Assembly (NCBI GenBank): GCA_004352715.1
Contig: SCFE01000048.1
Span: 1,478,686-1,542,685 of the forward strand
Reading direction: 5' to 3'
Source: Hofstenia miamia
Taxonomy: Eukaryota > Xenacoelomorpha > Acoela
DNA length: 64,000 bases
The position numbers and the translations under genes are program-made. Shown here piece after piece: positions 21,840 through 31,319 of this stretch. The notes beneath the pieces were generated by a model, which did no database searches, was not told the origin of the DNA, and saw nothing but the letters and a program-made list of their open reading frames with translations. Each line of letters begins with the position of its first letter. Positions within the stretch are counted from its first letter, which is position 1.

Positions 21840-23258
21840 TTGAAATGAGTGCAGAGTCGTATCAATATCTGAAATCTGCCTCAAATGATTCAACTGCTTA
21901 TACTAACAAACATATCTGTTGGAGTCTATTATATTAGAACGCTATGCGCATTAATTTATTTAATAACATATTCGATACAAAGTTTCCAATGGTAAGAAAG
22001 ACGTCGATTTCTGACTGAGATGAACTACAGTATTTCAATATCTATGTTATTCATTAAAATCTGAAAAAAACACTGAATAAGTTTTCAATATGAGCTACTC
22101 GTGGATCAATATTATTTGCAAAAGATTAAACTCATTTAGATATGGAAAGTTCTGGATAGTTTATAAGCAAAGATTTTGTTGAGCAAAAATTTAATTAAAA
22201 TTATTATTTAAATTTAAAATAAAAACATGTTTTACAAAGGAATTATATTTCTTTGTTACTCCAGTTAATAACAACAAGATGCGTTAAATGTTAAACAGTT
22301 GACGGTTGGGTGACAAATATCACCCATTATTGAGAACACCCTTTCAATTTTGCCGAAATTAATGAGGCGTGTTTGTATATCAGAGCATTTATCAACAAGC
22401 AAGAGAAATGACAATAATATTGCAAGAAACTCGTGATATTTTTTTATCTTCAACTTTGCAATTCTATCAGATTTTTAAATGTGAGAAATGAGCAGCTTGA
22501 CAACCGACTGCTGCAATTTTATTTAGATTTTTTTGTAATTCGATGAAACTACTTAAGATTGGATGGACTATATTTGCTTTGGAATTTTAACAGCAATAAG
22601 CTGTAATTTCACGATTCGTTTTGTTATTTCAATACACCGTTGGGGCATTTTTCTTGAAATTACTAATGAATTTGATTTCTTGTTATTAACCACATAAGAC
22701 AAATGGAAATTTCAACTGTTAATATTACAATCATAGGTGTCAAAAAAGTAAGAGCACTATTAGGTTTGCCCAAAAATTTATATATAAATAAGTTTACTTT
22801 TTGAATTCAAAAAATAATTTGCTGCAATAAGTGCATTTATTTTTTCAACATCACTCCTTAGTTGCATCAATTACTTTAAATAGGTGGTTTCATTTTGATA
22901 CATTATATTGGATTTCAAGCTACGTTGGAGTTGCAATTTAAATAAAATTCAACTAATTATACTCTAAAATAATGTCGAATCATGTTCACTAGTTACTTGG
23001 GTTGGGGACAAAAACTAAAAACCTAAATTTTTGAAGCATTTAATACCTCATTTTATAGCATGCAGATGACTTATAAGTTAATTTCATTGAATGAATTACA
23101 TTAGGATTTCTACTGGGCCTTTAGAATATAACGTCAAATTGTACGTACAACAAAGTATTTATCAAAAAAGCGACTCAAAATAAAATTAATTCGTTTCACA
23201 TCATTTTAATAAATGACTTTAAATTCCGAAATAATGACCATTGAATTTAAAAATTGAA
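21840..23258. other. AT-rich non-coding sequence
   Basis: No supported gene. The 62-codon ORF at 22265-22453 (-) has no recognisable domain or splice context. Confidence 0.45.
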
Positions 23259-23628
23259 ATTACAAAATCGTATTTTTAACAAATCTAGAAACTTGGATTT
23301 CGTAGTTTAAACAAAAATAGATATTTCTAGATATTTCGGAAGTGCTCTTGGCCGTTGCAATATTTTTTGAAGTTTTTTGTTTCTAATCATACTTCCAAAA
23401 GCCAATTATTAATATAATTGTTAAGCTAACAAAGGGGAGTTTCTAATCTCTAGGAAAATTTAGTAGTTGTCAACACAACTAACAAACACAGACTGCGTCA
23501 CTGCCTTTTGCATTTCTATAATAGCTATTAGATTTTGCACATACCCTGTGTAACTTGGATTGCAATTACAATTTTTATGTAAATTGAAGAAAAAATAACT
23601 ACATTATAATTTAATATCTGGCTTCCGC

Positions 23629-23662
23629 CAGAGACTACTAGATATTATTCTAGTAGTCTCTG
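23629..23662. other. Perfect 14-bp hairpin with 6-base loop
   Basis: The arms cagagactactaga (23629-23642) and tctagtagtctctg (23649-23662) are exact reverse complements around tattat. A smaller hairpin (tggcttccgcca) sits just before it, and gccttcgt/acgaaggc arms bracket the next 50 bases. The same structure recurs at 24127-24160 in the duplicate. Confidence 0.85.
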
Positions 23663-24126
23663 CCTTCGTTTTAGAAAACCGACTCCTTAGAAGTTTTGCA
23701 GAAATCAAAATTAACTAATAGACGAAGGCTCAATTTTTCTAGCTGTCTTCTACATAANATTACAAAATCGTATTTTTAACAATTCGAGGAACTTGGATTT
23801 CGTAGTTTGAATAAAAATAGATATTTCGGACATTTTGAAGTGCTCTCGGCCGTTGCAATATTTTTTGAAGTTTTTTGTTTCTAATCATACCTCCAAAAGC
23901 CAATTATTAATATAATTGTTAAGCTAACAAAGGGGAGTTTCTAATCTCTAGGAAAATTTAGTAGTTGTCAACACAACTAACAAACACAGACTGCGTCACT
24001 GCTTTTTGCATTTCTATAATAGCTATTAGATTTTGCACATACCCTGTGTAACTTGGATTGCAATTACAATTTTTATGTAAATTGAAGAAAAAATAACTAC
24101 ATTATAATTTAATATCTGGCTTCCGC

Positions 24127-24160
24127 CAGAGACTACTAGATATTATTCTAGTAGTCTCTG
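24127..24160. other. Second copy of the 14-bp hairpin
   Basis: Identical stem and loop within the duplicated contig segment. It is probably the same locus assembled twice. Confidence 0.85.
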
Positions 24161-24906
24161 CCTTCGTTTTAGAAAACCGACTCCTTAGAAGTTTTGCAGA
24201 AATCAAAATTAACTAATAGACGAAGGCTCAATTTTTCTAGCTGTCTTCTACATAAGATAGTGAGACAGGAAGCGATTGCGTCATTAATTTAATGCATCCT
24301 TGTGGAAATGGTAGAGCATTGGTAAAAATACAGGAGAATCAAAACGTTACTGTTATCACAATGTTGGCAATGAAACTGGATATTGTGGATTCGAAATTTC
24401 CATTCCATTTTCTCTAAAAATTATGCCAATCTCGCCTATAGTCGGTTAATTTCGAATATATATTTAAGAGCAATGCAATGAAGTACAAGTAATTTCAATG
24501 ACTTTTAAGAAAACCATTTTGAGTTAATTAGTGAATGTACGCCTAAATTACGCTTTAGAGTGTTTGTTCAAATGCAAATTTGTCCAATTTTTCCTATTCT
24601 CAGCAGCATTAAATTTTTAAAACATTAAATATTTTTAATAATGTAAATTATTAACAATAACTAACTTTAAACATGTTTGTTCTACTTTGCCGAATACCAA
24701 TTATAGCCAGTGTGCGTTGGCGTTAACGCAGTGCTTTTTAAATTTAGCCAAGTAATATTTTAATAATACATAGAATGAATGCTTCTCTGGATCACAATTT
24801 ATAGTTCGTAATTTCAATATGGCAATTCCAAAGATTTAACATATTTACATGATCGAGTTTGTTAAGCACCTAGATGTCTTAATGGGCTTGGTTAACGGCT
24901 TATACA

Positions 24907-25551
24907 GTTGCGGGTCTACTTTACTTGCTCATAGTTAAATATAATTTTATAATTTTGAAATTCCACGACAATATTGTGAATGCAAGAACAATGAATTATT
25001 AGTTACCAACTTAGATCTATATATATTTTGTATTCAATTCTGCATGAAACTGTATAAGTTTTTCCCTGAATTGGTCTGAGTTACATGGGCACGCTATAGA
25101 AATCATTAAAAAATTCTGATCTTGAGACTAAAGACCATCTCACCGATCTCCTACTACGCAACATTTAAAAGTAGTTGTTCGTTCCCATTAGTGTTCTGCA
25201 ATTTTCTTGGCCTTAGCTGGCCGTTGGCCGTAAGTCATTGGCTTTAATGAATTAGCCATAGGCGGCGGTTAGCCTTGATTTTTTTTAACTAACTCGGCGT
25301 TTTTTCTACTGCTAAGTCAAATACTGAAATTTTCAATGGAACGATTAAAACCTGCTAATGGTTCGAACAATTAAAGAAATCTATTAAAGCGAATAAGTTT
25401 TAAAAACAATAATACAATTAGAAATCATGGAAATAAATTGTTCCTCATAATGTTCAGAAATGAATCTTTGGCGGGATTTGGCCGTAAAACAAATTCTTTA
25501 GCTGCAGCCAGTAGTTGACCGTGGCTCTTTGACCATAGCCGGCAGCTACTA
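24907..25551. repeat. 645-bp segment present twice (copy 1)
   Basis: This matches 26394-27038 at a constant offset of 1487 with no difference that I could see. The second copy is bounded by a single N on each side, so it looks like a redundant contig. The segment contains most of the hAT-like MITE at 25189-25591. Confidence 0.85.
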
Positions 25552-25591
25552 ACGGTTAAGCCGTAGCTGCGGCCATGTCCGCAAAACACTA
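25189..25591. mobile_element. hAT-like MITE, 403 bp, with 8-bp target duplication
   Basis: The element starts TAGTGTTCTGC and ends GCAAAACACTA (inverted: TAGTGTTTTGC). It is flanked by a perfect 8-bp direct repeat gttcccat (25181-25188 and 25592-25599). Subterminal ggcc-rich words (ttggcc, ggccgt, tagccggc) occur near both ends, unlike the AT-rich middle. An 8-bp duplication with TAGNG...CNCTA ends is typical of hAT transposons. There is no coding capacity, so it would be moved by a transposase supplied elsewhere. A homologous copy lies at 58944-59195. Confidence 0.85.
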
Positions 25592-26393
25592 GTTCCCATG
25601 GGCATTAGACTGCTTCATAATGTGAAGGTAGAGTGAGAATTTGAATATTTTTTCCAAAATTGAATTCTTCAATGAAAAAAATTAATTTTCTATGTGCTTC
25701 AACAAAGGAATAAATAATTTTTAGCACAAATTTCCACAAACCCATAGATGTGTCCATAAATAAGCTCTTAAAATGTTTTAGTACGCTTGAATAAAATGAC
25801 TGAGAAATATGGGCAACGCGGTTTGTCCCACTAAAGTAATGCTTCGGTTAGGCATTTTTTAAGTAGAGAACTATTAAAATTAAGTCGATTAAGTGTTAGA
25901 GGACCTTAATAAACTATAATTTTATAAGTAGGTTCAGATTAATCATCAATTTTTCAAAGTTTGCGAAGCCTTGTGCAAAATCTTTTTATTGTTTATTTTG
26001 TAGCAAATTTTTAAAGCAATAAAATATGAATTTGAAATTTAGAAAAAGCATTAATAAATACAAAAAATAGATTTGGATTTCTATTATATACTTATATCGC
26101 TTTGATGAAGCTTCTCTTTCAAAAGTTTAACAACATAACAAGTGTTGTGCAAAATTTATAAGTAAACAAATTTTCCAAACACATTTTGTAATTTTACATC
26201 GAAAACATATTTTTCTCATGCTATATGGACAGTGGTGCAAGGTTTTGATAATTGATTTTATTTGGATAAATTGATAAATTAATAAAATTCATAAAATTAA
26301 AAAACTAACGCGATGAAGTTCATTTTTGAGTCTATTTTTCCATATTACAAAATTTGGATCATTCGTTTGATTTAGACTGAGATGCCGCTGCAN

Positions 26394-27038
26394 GTTGCGG
26401 GTCTACTTTACTTGCTCATAGTTAAATATAATTTTATAATTTTGAAATTCCACGACAATATTGTGAATGCAAGAACAATGAATTATTAGTTACCAACTTA
26501 GATCTATATATATTTTGTATTCAATTCTGCATGAAACTGTATAAGTTTTTCCCTGAATTGGTCTGAGTTACATGGGCACGCTATAGAAATCATTAAAAAA
26601 TTCTGATCTTGAGACTAAAGACCATCTCACCGATCTCCTACTACGCAACATTTAAAAGTAGTTGTTCGTTCCCATTAGTGTTCTGCAATTTTCTTGGCCT
26701 TAGCTGGCCGTTGGCCGTAAGTCATTGGCTTTAATGAATTAGCCATAGGCGGCGGTTAGCCTTGATTTTTTTTAACTAACTCGGCGTTTTTTCTACTGCT
26801 AAGTCAAATACTGAAATTTTCAATGGAACGATTAAAACCTGCTAATGGTTCGAACAATTAAAGAAATCTATTAAAGCGAATAAGTTTTAAAAACAATAAT
26901 ACAATTAGAAATCATGGAAATAAATTGTTCCTCATAATGTTCAGAAATGAATCTTTGGCGGGATTTGGCCGTAAAACAAATTCTTTAGCTGCAGCCAGTA
27001 GTTGACCGTGGCTCTTTGACCATAGCCGGCAGCTACTA
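26394..27038. repeat. 645-bp segment, redundant copy 2 between single Ns
   Basis: A duplicate of 24907-25551 flanked by N at 26393 and 27039. It carries a truncated duplicate of the hAT-like MITE from about 26676. Probably an assembly artefact. Confidence 0.85.
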
Positions 27039-27711
27039 NCTAGGAGGTAACCATAGTTCACAGATGATGTCTGACATTAAGTTTTAATCTGCAGTTTAGG
27101 TATAAATTAACAATTCGGCATCTATGCATTCAAAAGTATTTCAAAGAGCTATTATATAATTGAGGGGGAATTAATTGTCATCCAGAATTTTATCAATTTA
27201 CACTAAATTCGATGACATTTTGATAAAATGTAGATGTATTAGTGGAGACTCAAATTTCAGTCTTTCCAAATTACCTTTAGCCTCAATTACGCAAATTGCG
27301 ATATTTCAATGACTTTGACTTTTCAAATATAATAGCGCTGGATGAAAAGTAAAGCATTTTCAATTATTTTTTAGATTACTTTTTGAAAGTTATATGCATG
27401 TACATTATTTTTAACTGAGTGCTTACAAGTACATCATCAATCAACCACTCAATTTCAAATATTGTGAAAAGCAATGGCTGTTGTAAACTGAAATAATCTA
27501 AATATTTTTAATAAACAGACACTTTAGTGAATATCTGATTTAATTCTATTTATGTGTGTAATTGTTGTACGGTTTGCTTTCTATAGCATAGTTTAGTTCG
27601 CAATGTATTCCAAGTTTTTTAGTATCCTGACCAGATTATAAATCCAACAGGTTATACATACATTCAGCATATACTACATATTTCTGTTTACCACGAAATA
27701 TACTTAAATCG

Positions 27712-27732
27712 ATATATATATATATATATATA
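27712..27732. repeat. (TA)n microsatellite
   Basis: Ten TA units. Confidence 0.9.
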
Positions 27733-28265
27733 AGCTACATATATTCCGAGAATTCCATTTAATTAGTTGCACTTATTGATAAGAGGCGATGCATGCAATT
27801 TCAGTAATGATATATGTGATTTATCCACATGAGTTCTTTCAGAAGGCGTACATTACAATACGATTTCTCATCTCCATTTCCTAATGGAATTCTGATAATG
27901 ATTCATTTTTCTTTATTTGGAAATAAAAATAGTCTCTGGAAATGTTATTCTTTTCTTCTGTGCGAGTTTTAGCTAAGACTGTAGGCTTCGCGATGGCATT
28001 TACACGGGAAAATCTATACGTATTCATTGAAGCGATTCAAAATATATAAATCATGGAATTACAATGCTTTTAAACAATTAGTAGAGTTAAACAGTTAATT
28101 TAGTTGTAGACAGATTTATAAAGTGTATCAAAGTTTCAAAGATACAACCGGTCCATGATCATTAATTATCCAGAGTTTCCTACTCAAAAGTATTTTGATA
28201 AAATTTATCCAAATCATAAGTTTTTCAAATTTTTGCTACCTGAACCTAACATTAGTTTCAAGGCC

Positions 28266-28269
<4 letters not shown>

Positions 28270-28301
<32 letters not shown>
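28270..28301. repeat. (TA)n microsatellite
   Basis: About 16 TA units. Confidence 0.95.
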
Positions 28302-28304
<3 letters not shown>

Positions 28305-28589
28305 ACTTTTGAATTTAAATTCGTAATTGGTGAATTTCCATAGTATTAAACCTTAAACCGCTTGACGTCAAACAGTTTTTAAACATATACAAAAAATTTT
28401 CTCCAAGTCTATTTGCAAATTGAAAATTGTGGGGAACATGCTTTAATGCTGAAAATATCTGTAAAAGCCTATTGCTGTGGCTAAAGTTGTTGAAAAGATT
28501 GACAATTTTTTTTACTATTTTTTGATATGTGCAAGGTTATCGCCAACACATTGATGCATGCGCGTGCGCAAAGGAAGAGGTCGCGGGAN

Positions 28590-28753
28590 TGATCTTTTGT
28601 TGCTTGGTGATGATGTAAGTAAATTTCTGATGTTAGGTGGCCTCTTAGGTGTTCTTTAATTCTAATTTCCAAATGTCTTCTTGTCTCCCCGATGTATGAG
28701 GTATTACACTCATCACAAGAATATTTATAAACAATAGAGGAAGATAAGAACAT
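28590..28753 (-). pseudogene. GIY-YIG fragment in the redundant copy (truncated at N)
   Basis: This is the first 54 residues of the Penelope-type GIY-YIG domain described at 29928-30212, cut by the N at 28589. It differs by His for Gln after LRG. It should not be counted as a second locus without proof. Confidence 0.7.
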
Positions 28754-29860
28754 TGGGATCGGATCTTTATTTTAGAAAAATATATATATATATTAGCGTT
28801 TCACATAAGTATCAATACAATATCTTAATAATTATTGAGGTATTTTTTGTTCTTTGCAATTTTATAGTCAATAGGAAATAAATTATATAAAAGCTATGAT
28901 AAATTTAGAAAGCCTCAACATTGTACTATACATTCTTAGAACTTTGTGTATAGTCAATTACAATGTAAAAATATTTTCAGTTCCTTGTTTAAGTGAATTC
29001 CTAATGTTGGAGTAAAGTTAACCAATTTATTGGATAAGTAGCTGAATACGTAATTAGTATTCGGAGCTTAATCTCTGTAGTCATCTACTTATTTAAAACC
29101 ACGCCTCTACATTGCTGATTAACTCCAATCTCCCAGCTTTCAGAAAAAAATTCCTCCAGAGATTTCACTGAATTAGCGTTTGTTTTCATTTATTAGATAT
29201 GCGAGCATTTAATAAGTCAACGAAGTTAGAAACTTATTTCGAATTCTAGACATTTTTTGGAATCTTCTTACTTTCAATATCACTTTCTTTGGAAAAACTT
29301 TGACTAAAATCAGAGTCAATTGGGGTCATCGTTGAGGTCTTCTGAGTCTTAAAGCGAAAATATTAAAGTTATTTTAAATTAATACTGACTATATAAGGTG
29401 TTCTGTAAGAAATATTCCAACGAGATATAAAACAAAAAGGAGGACACGGAGGAAGTAAAATTATATTGGGAATAATTTTTGTAACAGAATTCGCATATAT
29501 CCTGTAATTTTTTTTTGATAATATAATAAGCTGTTATGACTATGGTCAAGGGTGCACATAAGAAAGCCTACATATCGACAACTTACCTCCAAAGAATAAA
29601 ACTAAAGAATAGTTAATACTACGTTCAACGATTTGGTTGTAATCGATTCAGTCATGAACTTAAAATTGGTTATTTAACAAATTAGAGGTCTGCTCAAAAG
29701 TGAATTTTATCTCTGTTGTTTCCATTCATGAATAATATTAGGATCTGCTTTTTGGGAAAACCTCATTTGTGATCAGATTGCGGATTGCCTCTTCACGTAA
29801 AATACAAAATTCCATAAATAACTGCAAAGTTTACATGAATGTTTTTGTGTGTTTGTGCCT
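28590..29860. repeat. 1271-bp redundant copy between single Ns
   Basis: This matches 30049-31319 at a constant offset of 1459, with only a couple of substitutions seen (for example ggtggcc/gttggcc and gtctta/gtccta). It is bounded by N at 28589 and 29861. The 90-codon minus-strand ORF at 28481-28753 crosses the N, so its last third is an artificial chimera. Confidence 0.9.
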
Positions 29861-29861
29861 N

Positions 29862-29907
29862 TTCCGCAAACATGTTTCGCTACATACGCATAAATTCGTC
29901 AGTGCAT
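29862..29907 (-). ncRNA. Hammerhead-ribozyme-like motif downstream of GIY-YIG
   Basis: On the minus strand, 20-55 bases after the stop, the order is cactgacga, a 15-17 base spacer, then gcgaaacatg. CUGANGA and GAAAC are the two invariant core boxes of hammerhead ribozymes, and Penelope-like elements are known to carry such ribozymes in their terminal repeats. Stem II is not convincing as written (the closing pair would be A-C), and the cleavage-site strand would lie beyond the N at 29861. The motif may be degenerate. Confidence 0.4.
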
Positions 29908-29927
29908 ATAGAGTATAGAGGGAAAGT

Positions 29928-30212
29928 TTAGAAAAGTTTAAGAATGCTAGTATGGTTTAATTGTCTATTTAAAAGTTTTTTACGTTGTTGTTTTATTAAT
30001 AATGCTTCAGTGATCTTGGTATGTTGTTTCTTAGTTAATATTTTAAAGTGATCTTTTGTTGCTTGGTGATGATGTAAGTAAATTTCTGATGTTAGTTGGC
30101 CTCTTAGGTGTTCTTTAATTCTAATTTCCAAATGTCTTCTTGTCTCCCCGATGTATGAGGTATTACACTCATCACAAGAATATTTATAAACAATAGAGGA
30201 AGATAAGAACAT
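29928..30212 (-). CDS. Penelope-type GIY-YIG endonuclease domain (partial)
   Basis: The 94 residues open with the C-x-x-C context YKYSCDECNTSYIGET. Y-x-Y and Y-I-G mark the GIY-YIG nuclease, and the CxxC is the zinc-binding feature typical of Penelope-like enzymes. The catalytic Arg lies in RRHLEIRIKEH, and a downstream Glu lies in ITEALLIKQQ. It ends ILKLF with a stop. In Penelope elements this domain nicks the target and sits C-terminal to the RT. All key residues appear intact, but the RT is missing, so it is a relic or a 5'-truncated copy. The start codon shown is internal to the original protein. Confidence 0.75.
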   Translation of the reverse strand: MFLSSSIVYKYSCDECNTSYIGETRRHLEIRIKEHLRGQLTSEIYLHHHQATKDHFKILTKKQHTKITEALLIKQQRKKLLNRQLNHTSILKLF

Positions 30213-31319
30213 TGGGATCGGATCTTTATTTTAGAAAAATATATATATATATTAGCGTTTCACATAAGTATCAATACAATATCTTAATAATTATTGAGGT
30301 ATTTTTTGTTCTTTGCAATTTTATAGTCAATAGGAAATAAATTATATAAAAGCTATGATAAATTTAGAAAGCCTCAACATTGTACTATACATTCTTAGAA
30401 CTTTGTGTATAGTCAATTACAATGTAAAAATATTTTCAGTTCCTTGTTTAAGTGAATTCCTAATGTTGGAGTAAAGTTAACCAATTTATTGGATAAGTAG
30501 CTGAATACGTAATTAGTATTCGGAGCTTAATCTCTGTAGTCATCTACTTATTTAAAACCACGCCTCTACATTGCTGATTAACTCCAATCTCCCAGCTTTC
30601 AGAAAAAAATTCCTCCAGAGATTTCACTGAATTAGCGTTTGTTTTCATTTATTAGATATGCGAGCATTTAATAAGTCAACGAAGTTAGAAACTTATTTCG
30701 AATTCTAGACATTTTTTGGAATCTTCTTACTTTCAATATCACTTTCTTTGGAAAAACTTTGACTAAAATCAGAGTCAATTGGGGTCATCGTTGAGGTCTT
30801 CTGAGTCCTAAAGCGAAAATATTAAAGTTATTTTAAATTAATACTGACTATATAAGGTGTTCTGTAAGAAATATTCCAACGAGATATAAAACAAAAAGGA
30901 GGACACGGAGGAAGTAAAATTATATTGGGAATAATTTTTGTAACAGAATTCGCATATATCCTGTAATTTTTTTTTGATAATATAATAAGCTGTTATGACT
31001 ATGGTCAAGGGTGCACATAAGAAAGCCTACATATCGACAACTTACCTCCAAAGAATAAAACTAAAGAATAGTTAATACTACGTTCAACGATTTGGTTGTA
31101 ATCGATTCAGTCATGAACTTAAAATTGGTTATTTAACAAATTAGAGGTCTGCTCAAAAGTGAATTTTATCTCTGTTGTTTCCATTCATGAATAATATTAG
31201 GATCTGCTTTTTGGGAAAACCTCATTTGTGATCAGATTGCGGATTGCCTCTTCACGTAAAATACAAAATTCCATAAATAACTGCAAAGTTTACATGAATG
31301 TTTTTGTGTGTTTGTGCCT
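30049..31319. repeat. 1271-bp segment (primary copy)
   Basis: Partner of 28590-29860. This copy is continuous on both sides, so it is the more trustworthy one. Apart from the Penelope fragment it holds no recognised gene. Confidence 0.85.

Larger units (their letters stand above)
23259..24255. repeat. About 498-bp duplication across a single-N joint
   Basis: 23259-23757 and 23759-24255 are near-identical except for a cluster of differences in the first 100 bases. They are separated by one N at 23758, and the first copy stops exactly at the N. This pattern fits two allelic or overlapping contig ends placed side by side, so a genuine tandem duplication is the less likely reading. Confidence 0.8.
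29862..30236 (-). mobile_element. Penelope-like element, 3' fragment
   Basis: This minus-strand fragment contains the GIY-YIG endonuclease end of a Penelope-like retroelement, followed by its 3' region with a hammerhead-like motif (29872-29907). The upstream RT is absent. The fragment starts next to a (TA)n tract at 30238-30253, so it looks like a 5'-truncated insertion at or beside that microsatellite. The far end runs into the N at 29861. Confidence 0.75.

Noticed and set aside
25350-25375. Possible tRNA T-arm (ggttcgaac)
   Set aside because: No acceptor stem or anticodon arm could be fitted around it, and it lies inside a MITE.
28545-28580. gcatgcgcgtgcgca as a functional Z-DNA or binding site
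   Set aside because: Short alternating purine-pyrimidine run next to a contig joint; no supporting context.
28481-28753. GIY-YIG fusion protein with a new C-terminus
   Set aside because: The frame crosses a single-N contig joint and the second half comes from unrelated sequence.
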